From NCBI GenBank assembly GCA_020849325.1, contig JADLGL010000006.1, positions 1 to 41,604 of the forward strand: a stretch of DNA of 41,604 nucleotides. Reading direction: 5' to 3'. Positions 1-9,795 of the stretch are shown here, one piece after another. A model generated the notes under the pieces. The model worked only from the letters and a program-made list of their open reading frames with translations, did not search any database and was not told the DNA's origin. The position numbers and the translations under genes are program-made. The stretch is from Bauldia sp. (lineage in GTDB: Bacteria; Pseudomonadota; Alphaproteobacteria; Rhizobiales; Kaistiaceae). The first letter of the stretch is position 1. The number at the start of each line of letters is the position of its first letter.

Positions 1-114
1 ATGTTCTGCCGGCTCAAAGACTACCGACGCGTCGCAACCCGATACGACAAACTCGCCAGAAACTACGACGCCGCCGTCCACCTCGCTGCAATCGATGCAT
101 TCTGGCTCAATTGA
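1..114 (+). CDS. IS5-family transposase, C-terminal end only (cut by window edge)
   Basis: This reading frame enters from the left edge and ends in TGA at 112-114, giving the last 37 residues of a protein. The run MFCRLKDYRRVATRYDKLAR is the signature of the C-terminal end of IS5-family DDE transposases, where the catalytic Glu lies in ERxFxRLK. Here the Glu and Arg would fall just outside the window, and the matching Lys is residue 6. The ATG at position 1 is therefore almost certainly an internal codon. The remainder of the element, and whether it is intact, cannot be judged. The bases after the stop (GAGTCCCGACCCTAG) could be the element's terminal inverted repeat plus target DNA, but the other end is not visible. 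Confidence 0.8.
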   Translation: MFCRLKDYRRVATRYDKLARNYDAAVHLAAIDAFWLN

Positions 115-123
115 GTCCCGACC

Positions 124-387
124 CTAGTGGGCGCGGACCCACTCGCGGGCGGCGCGCTGCGCTTCGGCGATCTCGGCGGCGCTCATCTCGATCGCCACTT
201 CCTGGCGATAGCGCGCGCCGTCGGGATTGCCGCGCAGCGCGGCGAGATTGAACCACATGTGAGCAAGGACAAGGTTCGGCGTACCGTCACGACCCGTCGC
301 CGAGTCGATCCCAAGCTGAAACAGGGTTTCGTCAAGGGCGGTCGAGGACGCCATCTCCGCGGCGCCACTGAAATCGAGACGGGCCAT
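124..387 (-). CDS. Small Sel1/TPR-repeat-like protein
   Basis: This is an 87-residue protein with one helical repeat near AHMWFNLAALRGNPDGARYR, followed by a helix ending in AREWVRAH. This is the pattern of single Sel1-like (TPR-related) repeats common in small alphaproteobacterial proteins. Such repeats mediate protein contacts and no enzymatic role is implied. Two ATGs are possible. The one at 387 is preferred because GGAG lies nine bases upstream, while the ATG at 393 is only three bases from it. The stop codon lies exactly at the apparent border of the IS5-family element, so the original 3' end may have been altered by insertion. Function unknown. Confidence 0.65.
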   Translation of the reverse strand: MARLDFSGAAEMASSTALDETLFQLGIDSATGRDGTPNLVLAHMWFNLAALRGNPDGARYRQEVAIEMSAAEIAEAQRAAREWVRAH

Positions 388-393
388 GTGCAT

Positions 394-760
394 CTACTCC
401 GTTTGTGCTTGCGTCCGGCCGTCGAATGTTTCCTTCGATCGAACCGGCGCCTCCATGACCGCGATCCTGAACGGCCGCACCTGAACGCAGCATTAAAGCT
501 CCCTGGCCGGTGCCGGCGGATTCGCCGCGAATTCGACTGAATCCAATTGTAGCAGCAAGCTATCAAGCCATTGATTCCACAGCATGAACATGGAACCACG
601 GACCCCACGGGAACGGTTCGATAACCGTACCCGGAGAAGGGTGTTTCCGGTGAGCCGTTGCCGGCGCTCCCCGGCTTCCCCACATGCCGACCTCGATTTT
701 GCGCTTCGTCGCTGACCTGATACGCGACAATCCATCTCCCCGATTCGTTCTCCCCGACGC
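394..760. other. Intergenic region between the Sel1-like gene and parE
   Basis: This stretch of about 370 bases has no convincing gene; reading frames here lack Shine-Dalgarno sequences and family features. It carries a perfect 10-base palindrome TTCGATCGAA at 434-443, upstream of the minus-strand Sel1-like gene, and is less GC-rich around 530-600. It must hold the promoters of both divergent genes, but no clear -35/-10 pair stands out. Confidence 0.5.
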
Positions 761-2788
761 ATGGCCGATTCCGACGACCTCTTCTCCCAGAATGCCGACG
801 TCGGCGCTGTCGCCCGGCGGGTGGCTGCCCGCACGGCCGCCGCCAGGCGGCCGAAGGAGGACGACCCGTCGGCCGCCTACAATGCGGCCAACATCGAGGT
901 GCTGGAGGGGCTCGAGCCGGTGCGGCGCCGGCCGGGCATGTACATCGGCGGCACCGACGAGAACGCGCTTCACCACCTCTTTGCCGAGGTGATCGACAAC
1001 TCGATGGACGAGGCGGTCGCCGGCCACGGCAGCTGGATCGACGTCGAGATGTTCGCCGACGGCTCGGTCGCGGTGACCGACAACGGCCGCGGCATGCCGG
1101 TCGACCGCCATCCGAAATACCCGGACAAGTCGGCGCTCGAAGTCATCCTCACGGTGCTCCATTCCGGCGGCAAGTTCACCGGCGACAACTACAACACGTC
1201 CGGCGGCCTCAACGGCGTGGGCGTGTCGGTCGTCAACGCGCTGTCGGACGATCTCGAAATCGAGGTCGCCCGCGGCAAGCGGCTCTACCGCCAGCGCTAT
1301 TCGCGCGGCGTGCCGCAGACGAAGCTCGAAGAGCTCGGCGAGGTCCACAATCGCCGCGGCACGCGGGTGCGCTTCCACCCCGATCCGCAGATTTTCGGCG
1401 AGCACGCGCGGCTGAAGCCGGAGCGCATCCTCGCCGCGTCGCGATCGAAGGCGTACCTCTTCTCCGGCGTCGAGATCCGCTGGCGCTGCGATCCGGCCCT
1501 CGCCGCCGAGGCGAAGGTCCCCGAGACGGCGGTCTTCCACTTCCCCGGCGGTCTCCGCGACTATCTCGCGGGCGAACTGACCGGCACCGACATCGTCACC
1601 GGCAACATCTTTGGCGGCCGGACGCCGGGCACCGGCCACGGCACCGTGGAATGGGCGGTGGCATGGATCGCCGACGACGGCTTCACCCGGTCGTACTGCA
1701 ACACGATCCCGACCCGCGAAGGCGGCACGCACGAGGCCGGCCTCCGCGCGGCGCTGCTGCGCGGCCTGAAGACCCATGCGGCGCGCGTGAACAACAAGCG
1801 CGCCGCCGTCATCACCACCGACGACGTCACGGCCGCCTGCGCAGTGCTCCTGTCGGTCTTCATCCGCGAGCCGGAATTCGTCGGCCAGACGAAGGACCGC
1901 CTCGCGTCGACCGACGCCGCCCGCATCGTCGAGAACGCGGTCCGCGACCCGTTCGACCACTGGCTCGCCAATTCGCCGGCGGACGCGGCAAAGCTCCTCG
2001 ACTGGGTCGCCGACCGCGCCGAGGAGCGCCTCCGCCGCAAGCAGGAGCGCGAGGTCAACCGGAAGACCGCGGTCCGGAAACTCCGCCTTCCCGGCAAGCT
2101 CGCGGATTGCAGCCAGAACGCCGCCGGCGGCTCGGAACTCTTCATCGTCGAGGGCGATTCGGCCGGCGGCTCGGCGAAGCAGGCGCGCGACCGCGCCAGC
2201 CAGGCCGTCCTGCCGCTGCGCGGAAAAATCCTCAACGTCGCCAATGCTGGCCGCGAGAAGACCGCGTCCAACCAGCAGCTCGCCGATCTCATCCAGGCGC
2301 TCGGCGTCGGCACGCGGGCGAACTTCCGGGTCGACGACCTCCGCTACGACAAGATCGTCGTGATGACCGACGCCGACGTCGACGGCGCCCACATCGCCTC
2401 GCTCCTCATCACGTTCTTCTTCCAGGAGATGCCCGAGCTGATCCGGACGGGGCACCTCTATCTGGCGGTGCCACCGCTCTACCGGCTGACCCACGGCGCC
2501 ACCACCGTCTACGCCCGCGACGACGCGCACCGGGTGGAGCTGATGGCGACGGTGTTCAAGGGCAAGACCAAGGTCGAGGTCGGCCGTTTCAAAGGCCTCG
2601 GCGAGATGCTGCCGGCGCAGCTGCGCGACACGACGATGGACCGGAAGCGCCGGACGCTTCTGAAAGTCTCGATCGGCGAGGCCGAGGAAACCGCGAAAAC
2701 GGTGGAGCGGCTGATGGGCAACAAACCCGAGGAGCGGTTCGCCTTCATTCAGGAGCGGGCGGAGTTCGCCCACGACCTCGACATCTGA
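761..2788 (+). CDS. parE: DNA topoisomerase IV subunit B (ParE)
   Basis: This is the ATPase subunit of topoisomerase IV, which decatenates daughter chromosomes together with ParC. The 675-residue length fits ParE and is shorter than GyrB (about 800). The GHKL ATPase fold shows the catalytic Glu and metal-binding Asn in AEVIDNSMDEA (about 75-85), DNGRGMP (107-113) and the glycine-rich GGLNGVGVSVVNA (148-160). The TOPRIM domain follows, with EGDSAGGSA near 465 and DADVDGAH near 537. The C-terminal EERFAFIQERA is characteristic. An N-terminal extension of about 40 residues precedes the conserved region, as in other alphaproteobacteria. The ATG at 761 has no evident Shine-Dalgarno sequence. No parC is in the window. 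Confidence 0.95.
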   Translation: MADSDDLFSQNADVGAVARRVAARTAAARRPKEDDPSAAYNAANIEVLEGLEPVRRRPGMYIGGTDENALHHLFAEVIDNSMDEAVAGHGSWIDVEMFADGSVAVTDNGRGMPVDRHPKYPDKSALEVILTVLHSGGKFTGDNYNTSGGLNGVGVSVVNALSDDLEIEVARGKRLYRQRYSRGVPQTKLEELGEVHNRRGTRVRFHPDPQIFGEHARLKPERILAASRSKAYLFSGVEIRWRCDPALAAEAKVPETAVFHFPGGLRDYLAGELTGTDIVTGNIFGGRTPGTGHGTVEWAVAWIADDGFTRSYCNTIPTREGGTHEAGLRAALLRGLKTHAARVNNKRAAVITTDDVTAACAVLLSVFIREPEFVGQTKDRLASTDAARIVENAVRDPFDHWLANSPADAAKLLDWVADRAEERLRRKQEREVNRKTAVRKLRLPGKLADCSQNAAGGSELFIVEGDSAGGSAKQARDRASQAVLPLRGKILNVANAGREKTASNQQLADLIQALGVGTRANFRVDDLRYDKIVVMTDADVDGAHIASLLITFFFQEMPELIRTGHLYLAVPPLYRLTHGATTVYARDDAHRVELMATVFKGKTKVEVGRFKGLGEMLPAQLRDTTMDRKRRTLLKVSIGEAEETAKTVERLMGNKPEERFAFIQERAEFAHDLDI

Positions 2789-2941
2789 ACTTCACGCCAT
2801 CGTCGTGATCCTGCGGCGATACGACCACCCTTGCGGAAATCAGCGGCAAGAAGATCGCGCTGCGGGCAGGAATTGGCGCGGCGCGACATCGGCAGTTTTA
2901 CCTTCGTCGGCAAAAACGCCATCGCTATCGACTTGAGAGCG

Positions 2942-2969
2942 TTGACTCCCGGCGGTTTCGCCCTATGTT
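2942..2969 (+). promoter_or_regulatory. Candidate sigma-70-type promoter for the DEAD-box helicase
   Basis: TTGACT at 2942-2947 and TATGTT at 2964-2969 are separated by 16 bases, about 90 bases upstream of the helicase ATG. Between this promoter and the gene is a GCCGGC-ATGCTG-GCCGGC stem-loop near 3019-3036, so the transcript would have a structured leader, as is often seen for RNA-helicase genes. The call rests on motif match only. Confidence 0.45.
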
Positions 2970-3057
2970 CCCGCGTGTCTGGAGCCATCGGGCGGCGCGG
3001 CTCCTCCTCTCCATCCGGCCGGCATGCTGGCCGGCGAGCCCCCTCACCGAACGCTCA

Positions 3058-4638
<1,581 letters not shown>

Positions 4639-4689
4639 CGGTCCGCCCGCAACCTCGAAACCCGTCGTTCCGGGGCCGCGGATCAGGCC

Positions 4690-5073
4690 CTAGTGCGCGT
4701 GCGAGGCGGGATGGCCCTTGGCGGGCTCGAGCTTCACGGATTCGCCGCAGCCGCAGGCGCCGACCTGGTTCGGGTTGTCGAAGCTGAAGCCGGCCGAGAG
4801 CTTGGTCGCCCGCCAGTCCATCGTCGTCCCGAGGAGGAACATCAGCGCCTTGGCGTCGACGTAGACCGTCACGCCCTTGTCGGTGACGACATCGTCGGCC
4901 GGGTCGACCGTGTGGACCGGGTCCATCGTGTAGGCCATACCGGCGCAGCCGCCGTTCTTGACCCCGACGCGGACACCGGCGAGCGGCGGATCGAAGCGGC
5001 CGACGATCTCGCGGACCTTGTCGGCGGCGGCGTCGGTGATCTTCATCACCTGGAACTTCGGACGGACGGTCAT
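4690..5073 (-). CDS. sufA: SufA/IscA-type iron-sulfur carrier (HesB family)
   Basis: This is the last gene of the suf operon. A-type carriers receive Fe-S clusters from SufBCD and pass them to apo-proteins. The 127-residue protein has the three invariant cysteines: C43 in NGGCAGMAY, and C107 and C109 in GACGCGES. The tail beyond the CGC motif is longer than usual and His-rich. The ATG at 5073 is chosen because AAGGAAG lies six bases upstream; starts further upstream overlap the end of sufT and would add residues not typical of the family. The spacing of 20 bases to sufT supports co-transcription. Confidence 0.9.
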   Translation of the reverse strand: MTVRPKFQVMKITDAAADKVREIVGRFDPPLAGVRVGVKNGGCAGMAYTMDPVHTVDPADDVVTDKGVTVYVDAKALMFLLGTTMDWRATKLSAGFSFDNPNQVGACGCGESVKLEPAKGHPASHAH

Positions 5074-5093
5074 TTCGGACTTCCTTCGCCCCA

Positions 5094-5507
5094 TCAATAC
5101 CAGTTCAGGGCGACCTTTGCTTCATCGGACATGCGTTCGACGGTCCACGGCGGATCGAAAACCATCGTGACGTCGACCTTGCCGACGCCTGGCACGGCGC
5201 TGACCGCATTCTCGACCCAGCCCGGCATCTCGCCGGCGACCGGACAGCCGGGGGCCGTGAGCGTCATGTCGATGGCGACGTTGCGGTCGTCGTCGATGTC
5301 GATGCGGTAGACGAGGCCGAGCTCATAGATGTCGGCGGGAATCTCGGGGTCATAGACGGTCTTGAGCGCCGCGATGATGTCGTTCGACAGGCGCTCGACC
5401 TCGACCTCGGACATCGCCGATCCCGGCTCGGAAGCGGACGCGGCATCGGGAAGGAGCGCGGCTTCCACCGCGCCTACCGCCTGCTCTGCTATCGTCCTGT
5501 CGTCCAT
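5094..5507 (-). CDS. sufT: SufT-like iron-sulfur assembly factor (DUF59/MIP18 family)
   Basis: This 137-residue protein has the DUF59 core: helix NDIIAALKTVYDPEIPADIYELGLVY (positions 43-68) with the DPEIP signature, TLTAPGCP with its conserved Cys88, then GVGKVDVTMVFDPPW. In suf operons this family helps deliver clusters to target proteins and has a eukaryotic counterpart in the CIA pathway (MIP18). The first 40 residues are variable. The ATG at 5507 has GGGG/GAAGG upstream; an in-frame ATG at 5543 has no usable spacing to a ribosome site. It lies between sufS and sufA on the same strand. Confidence 0.88.
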   Translation of the reverse strand: MDDRTIAEQAVGAVEAALLPDAASASEPGSAMSEVEVERLSNDIIAALKTVYDPEIPADIYELGLVYRIDIDDDRNVAIDMTLTAPGCPVAGEMPGWVENAVSAVPGVGKVDVTMVFDPPWTVERMSDEAKVALNWY

Positions 5508-5602
5508 CGCCTTCACCCCTGTCGGCCCGAAGGCCGAGAGCATCCTATGTGGCGTCGCACCGGGCGCCGTTGAAGGGCACGTGCATTATCGCGCGAAACC
5601 CC

Positions 5603-6871
5603 TCACGAAAACAGTCTCTTCGCCTTGAGGAGGCCCTCGGCGAGCCGGTCCACCTCGGCTGTCGTGTTGTACATGCCGAACGAGGCGCGACAGGTCGCCG
5701 TCACGCCGAAACGGCGGAGCAGCGGCTGGGCGCAGTGCGTTCCGGCGCGGATCGCGATACCCTCGCGGTCGAGCACCATCGACACGTCGTGCGGGTGTGC
5801 GCCGGCGAGGTTGAAGGCGACGATGGCGCCCTTCCCCGGCGCGGTGCCGTAGATGGTCAGCCCGTCGATGGCCGCAAGCCGCTGGTGGGCGTGGTCGCGG
5901 AGCGCCGCTTCGTGCGCGGCGACGCGCTGGCGGCCGACCGATTCCATGTAGGCGATCGCGGCGCCCAGCCCGATCGCTTCGGCGATCGGCGGCGTGCCGG
6001 CCTCGAAGCGGTGCGGCGGATCGAGATAGGTCACCGTGTCGGTCGTCACCTCCCGGATCATCTCGCCGCCGCCCTGGTAGGGGCGGAGTGCGGCGAGTTT
6101 CGCGGCCTTTCCATAGACGGCGCCGATTGCGGTCGGGCCGTAGAGCTTGTGGCCGGTGACGACGTAGAAGTCGCAGTCGAGATCACGGACGTCGACGGGG
6201 AGGTGAACGGCGCCCTGGCTGCCGTCGACGACCACCGTGATGCCGCGCTCATGCGCGATGCGGCAGACGTCCCTGATCGGCACGACCGTGCCGAGGACGT
6301 TCGACATATGGGTGATCGCGACGATCTTCGTCCGTGGCGTCAGCGTCGCCGCGAAGGCGTCGAGCGAGAACGCGCCGTCATCGCCCACCGGTACCCATTT
6401 CAGCACTGCGCCGTTCCGCTCGCGGTGGAAATGCCACGGCACGATGTTGGAGTGGTGCTCCATGATCGAGAGCACGATCTCATCGCCGGGCCGCAACGTC
6501 GCGCCGAGCGACGAGGCGAGGAGGTTCAGCCCCTCCGTCGACGAGCGCGTGAAGACGATCTCGTCGGTGGACGCGGCATTGAGGAACCGGCGCACGGCCT
6601 CGCGGGCCTCCTCGAACGCCTCGGTCGAGGCGTTGGCGAGGAAATGGAGGCCGCGGTGGACGTTGGCGTAGTCCTCGCCATAGGCGCGGACGACGCGGTC
6701 GATCACCACTTTCGGCTTCTGCGCCGAAGCGCCGCTGTCGAGGTAGACGAGCGGCTTGCCGTGAACCTCGCGGGCGAGGATCGGGAAGTCGCGGCGGATC
6801 GCGTCGACGTCGAACGCGGGCGTCGGCGCCTCGGGCGGGAGGGCGCTCAATCCGCCGCCCCCGCGAGCCAT
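5603..6871 (-). CDS. sufS: Cysteine desulfurase SufS (group II)
   Basis: This PLP enzyme removes sulfur from cysteine as a persulfide for SufBCD. The 422-residue chain has the cofactor lysine K242 in TGHKLYGP, PLP contacts in MEHHSNIVPW (137-146) and DGSQGAVH (216-223), and the persulfide cysteine C380 in RAGTHCAQP. RAGTHCAQP is the group II form, in contrast to the SSGAACSSG loop of the NifS-like enzyme that opens the operon. Its start overlaps the end of sufD by 25 bases, indicating translational coupling. No SufE is seen; SufT and SufA follow. Confidence 0.95.
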   Translation of the reverse strand: MARGGGGLSALPPEAPTPAFDVDAIRRDFPILAREVHGKPLVYLDSGASAQKPKVVIDRVVRAYGEDYANVHRGLHFLANASTEAFEEAREAVRRFLNAASTDEIVFTRSSTEGLNLLASSLGATLRPGDEIVLSIMEHHSNIVPWHFHRERNGAVLKWVPVGDDGAFSLDAFAATLTPRTKIVAITHMSNVLGTVVPIRDVCRIAHERGITVVVDGSQGAVHLPVDVRDLDCDFYVVTGHKLYGPTAIGAVYGKAAKLAALRPYQGGGEMIREVTTDTVTYLDPPHRFEAGTPPIAEAIGLGAAIAYMESVGRQRVAAHEAALRDHAHQRLAAIDGLTIYGTAPGKGAIVAFNLAGAHPHDVSMVLDREGIAIRAGTHCAQPLLRRFGVTATCRASFGMYNTTAEVDRLAEGLLKAKRLFS

Positions 6872-8187
6872 GCATCGAGAATCGGCCCGAGCGCTTCTGC
6901 GAGGGCAGCGTCACCCAGCGTTTCGAGCGGCTCGGCGAGGAAGGCGCGGAGGAGGAGCGCCTCCGCCTCCGGCCGCGGGACGCCGCGGGACTGGAGGTAG
7001 AACACCGCCGTCCCGTCGAGCTGGCCGGTGGTGGCGCCGTGGCCGCACTGGACGTCGTCGGCGTAGATCTCGAGCTCGGGCTTCGCCGCGAACTCGGCGT
7101 CGTCCGACAGGATCAGCGTGTTCGTCATCATCCGCCCGTCCGTCTTCTGGGCGACCTGCTGGACGAGGATGCGGCCCTCGAACGACCCGACGGCCTGATC
7201 CTTCGCGACGTTGCGGTAGAGGATACGGCTCGTCGCGGCGGGCGCGGCGTGGTCGATGAGGAGCGCCACGTCGCCATGCGCTTTGGCGCCGAGCATGTTG
7301 GCGCCCGAGGCGGTGAGTTTTGCGCCCTCGCCTTCGAGGGACACGAAACCCTGGAGGCGCGACAGGCCCGCGCCGGCGCGGACCGCGAGATGGTCGAGCG
7401 TCGCGCCGGCGGCAATTCGGGCGCTGAAGGTCGCCAGATGCTGCGAGCGGTCGCCGTCGGCGGCGATATCGACGACGGTCGCCCTGCCGCCCTCCCCGAC
7501 CGAGAGGCCGAGGACGGTGTTCGCCTGATAGCCGATGCCGAGCGGGCCGGTTCGGGTGACGACGAGCGTTGCCGTCGCGCCCGCCCCGATCTGCACGGCG
7601 CTCCGGGCATAGGATGCGGTGGCCTCGGCCGTGGTCGAGACGTGGATGATCTCGATCGGCTTCGACACGGTGACGCCGGCGGGCACGATGACGACGACGC
7701 CGTCGGTCGCCATCGCCGCATTGAGCGCGGTCATCGCGTCCTCGCCGGCCCCGGCGGGCGTGTCGAGGATCGCCAGCACGCGCGGATGATCGACGGCGAG
7801 AAAGTCGGCGAGCGTCGCGACCTCGACGCCTTCGGCGCGAAGCGCCTCGCGGCTCGATTCGCCTTCCTGGAAATGGCCGTCGGCGATGACGAGGCGGTGG
7901 CGGTCGAGGCCGGCCAGCGCGTCGGCGCCGGCGAGCGAGGCCGAGACCGCGACGGCGCCCGGCGGATCGGCGACCGGCACCGCCACGCGCATCAGGGCGC
8001 GGAGATCGGTGTACTTCCACGCCTCGACGCGGCGATGCGGCAGGCCGAGGCCTTCGAAGACCGCGAACGCCTCGTCGCGCTTCCGCGCGACCGCGGTCGA
8101 GCCGGGCAGGATCGCGCGCGCGGCGCGGTACTGCTCGGCGAGGGCGAGTTCCGGCTCGGTCTTGAGGCTGCGGGGCGCGACAGACAT
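6847..8187 (-). CDS. sufD: Fe-S cluster scaffold subunit SufD
   Basis: SufD partners SufB and the ATPase SufC in the SufBC2D scaffold. The 446-residue protein has the family arrangement: a helical N-terminal region with LGLPHRRVEAWKYTDLRALM, a long beta-helix core, and the C-terminal signature DDVQCGHGATTGQLDGTAVFYLQSRGV. The ATG at 8187 immediately follows the sufC stop codon (8188-8190) with no intervening base, and the end overlaps sufS. Together this gives a tightly coupled C-D-S block. Confidence 0.93.
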   Translation of the reverse strand: MSVAPRSLKTEPELALAEQYRAARAILPGSTAVARKRDEAFAVFEGLGLPHRRVEAWKYTDLRALMRVAVPVADPPGAVAVSASLAGADALAGLDRHRLVIADGHFQEGESSREALRAEGVEVATLADFLAVDHPRVLAILDTPAGAGEDAMTALNAAMATDGVVVIVPAGVTVSKPIEIIHVSTTAEATASYARSAVQIGAGATATLVVTRTGPLGIGYQANTVLGLSVGEGGRATVVDIAADGDRSQHLATFSARIAAGATLDHLAVRAGAGLSRLQGFVSLEGEGAKLTASGANMLGAKAHGDVALLIDHAAPAATSRILYRNVAKDQAVGSFEGRILVQQVAQKTDGRMMTNTLILSDDAEFAAKPELEIYADDVQCGHGATTGQLDGTAVFYLQSRGVPRPEAEALLLRAFLAEPLETLGDAALAEALGPILDAWLAGAAD

Positions 8188-8949
8188 CTACGCTGCGTCG
8201 CTTTCGTAGTCGGCGTAGCCGGTGGCTTCGAGCTCCAGCGCGAGCTCCTTGCCGCCGGAGCGGACGACGCGGCCGGCCGACATCACGTGCACGAAATCCG
8301 GCACGATGTGCTCGAGGAGGCGCTGGTAATGCGTGATGACGAGCATCGAGCGCTCGGGCGAGCGGAGCGCGTTGACACCGTTCGAAACGATGCGGAGCGC
8401 GTCGATGTCGAGGCCCGAATCGGTCTCGTCGAGGATCGCGAGCTTCGGCTCCAGAAGGGTCATCTGGAGAATCTCGTTCCGCTTCTTCTCGCCGCCCGAG
8501 AAGCCGGTGTTGATCGGTCGCCGGAGCATATCCTGAGTCATCTGAAGGCGATCGGAGGCGTCGCGGACACGGCGCATGAAGTCCGGCGTCGAGAGGTCGC
8601 CCTCGCCGCGCGCACGGCGATGCGCGTTGATCGCTGTCTTGAGGAACGTCATTCCGGCGACGCCGGGAATCTCGACCGGGTACTGGAAGGCGAGGAAGAC
8701 GCCCTTCTGCGCCCGCTCCTCCGGCTCCAGCGCGAGGAGATCCTCGCCGTCGAACAGCACCTGCCCGTCCGTCACCTCGTAGCCGTCCTTGCCGGCGAGG
8801 ATGTAGGCGAGCGTCGATTTGCCGGAGCCGTTGGGGCCCATGATGGCGTGGACCTGGCCGGGGTCGATGGTGAGGTCGAGGCCGCGGAGGATCTCGCGGC
8901 CATCGTCCTCGATACGGGCGTGGAGGTTCTTGATTTCGAGGAGAGCCAT
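8188..8949 (-). CDS. sufC: Fe-S assembly ATPase SufC
   Basis: This ABC-type ATPase powers the SufBCD scaffold. The 253-residue protein shows Walker A GPNGSGKST (38-46), the Q-loop in AFQYPVEIPG, signature SGGEKKRNEI (151-160), Walker B LAILDETDSGLD (170-181) and switch His in ITHYQRLL. SGGEKKR and DETDSGLDIDAL are typical of SufC rather than transport ATPases. The ATG at 8949 has AGGA seven bases upstream. It is separated from sufB by about 1.8 kb holding four unrelated genes, which is unusual because sufB and sufC are normally adjacent or nearly so. Confidence 0.96.
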   Translation of the reverse strand: MALLEIKNLHARIEDDGREILRGLDLTIDPGQVHAIMGPNGSGKSTLAYILAGKDGYEVTDGQVLFDGEDLLALEPEERAQKGVFLAFQYPVEIPGVAGMTFLKTAINAHRRARGEGDLSTPDFMRRVRDASDRLQMTQDMLRRPINTGFSGGEKKRNEILQMTLLEPKLAILDETDSGLDIDALRIVSNGVNALRSPERSMLVITHYQRLLEHIVPDFVHVMSAGRVVRSGGKELALELEATGYADYESDAA

Positions 8950-8958
8950 GGTCGTTTC

Positions 8959-9408
8959 CTAGCCGGCAGGCGTGCTGCGCGCCGCCCGGCCGATGGGGCC
9001 GAGATGCGTGCGGTCGAAGCTGCCGGGGAGTTTGAGGCCGTAGCCGAGGGCGCGGTCGACGCCGATGTGGACGGCCCAGATGAGGGCGATGCCGAGGACG
9101 ACGGGCGTGCCTGACGGATCGTCGCGGAAGAGGATGAAGCCGAGCGCGCCGAGGAGCGCCGGCCAGAGCCACAGGTGCGCCGCGTTGTAGGTGCGGGCGC
9201 CGAGTTCGGCGCTTCTGGTGTATCCGAGCGCGGAGAGGTCGGGCGCGAGGACGAGCGCCGCGAACAGCCACCAGCTGAGGTCGAGCGTCGAATAGAGGTA
9301 GACCGCGAGCGCCGCGAGCGCCGCGTTTTCGACCTGCTGCAGGACGCGGACGCCGCGCGGCGGGTAGCCGGCAGTCATCGCCATTCCCGAGGCCGGCGCC
9401 GCGTTCAC
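8959..9408 (-). CDS. DUF4260-family membrane protein
   Basis: This protein of up to 149 residues has about four hydrophobic segments. The end of the sequence, IWAVHIGVDRALGYGLKLPGSFDRTHLGPIGR, is the hallmark of the DUF4260 family, whose function is unknown. Conserved polar residues sit in this C-terminal segment (HIGVDR, H in THLG). The listed GTG start overlaps the upstream stop codon in a GTGA; an ATG at 9378, with GGGA six bases upstream, would give 139 residues and is a reasonable alternative. The gene ends nine bases before sufC and is likely co-transcribed with it. Whether it aids Fe-S assembly or is a passenger cannot be told. Confidence 0.8.
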   Translation of the reverse strand: MNAAPASGMAMTAGYPPRGVRVLQQVENAALAALAVYLYSTLDLSWWLFAALVLAPDLSALGYTRSAELGARTYNAAHLWLWPALLGALGFILFRDDPSGTPVVLGIALIWAVHIGVDRALGYGLKLPGSFDRTHLGPIGRAARSTPAG

Positions 9409-9734
9409 CGGCGCGGCCCGCGGCTGGGGGCGGCAGCAGCCTTCGGGCCGCCGACGCGGCCGGCGGCGTAGTCCTCCACCGTGTGCTCGCGGTCGGTCTT
9501 CTGCTGCGCGACGATGATGAACATCGCGCCGCCGATGCCGCCGAGCACGGCGAAGATGCAGATGCCGAGGATGAAATCGCCCGCCGCGGCGACGGCTGCG
9601 CCGATCGCGCCGCCAACGATCATCAGCGCGGTGAAGAGAAGGCCGACCATCCGGCCCTGCTTGGTGACGGGCGCGAGCGCGTTGCTCTTGTGGCCGACGG
9701 GAAAGCGGCGCGCGAACCAGTATTCGTTGCTCAC
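9405..9734 (-). CDS. Small two-helix membrane protein of unknown function
   Basis: This is a 109-residue protein with two predicted transmembrane helices (about 29-51 and 54-77), a basic N-terminus (ARRFPVGHKSNALAPVTKQGR) and a polar Ala/Gly/Pro/Arg-rich tail. The start is a GTG supported by AAGGGAG seven bases upstream. The stop overlaps the DUF4260 start. Similar short proteins sit near suf genes in some relatives as far as I recall, but I recognise no named family. It may be co-transcribed with sufC. Confidence 0.7.
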   Translation of the reverse strand: MSNEYWFARRFPVGHKSNALAPVTKQGRMVGLLFTALMIVGGAIGAAVAAAGDFILGICIFAVLGGIGGAMFIIVAQQKTDREHTVEDYAAGRVGGPKAAAAPSRGPRR

Positions 9735-9795
9735 CCGACGCTCCCTTCCAGGTTGGGGCCGATCCGTCTTGACGCCTGGTGCAACACGTTACCCA

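Noticed and set aside
563-2773. Long open frame antisense to parE
   Set aside because: It runs opposite a gene with all ParE motifs, has a composition of Arg/Ala/Gly/Val/Asp repeats typical of the complement of GC-rich codons, and shows no domain.
7039-9114. Long plus-strand open frame through sufS/sufD/sufC
   Set aside because: Shadow of the well-supported suf genes; low-complexity composition and no ribosome site.
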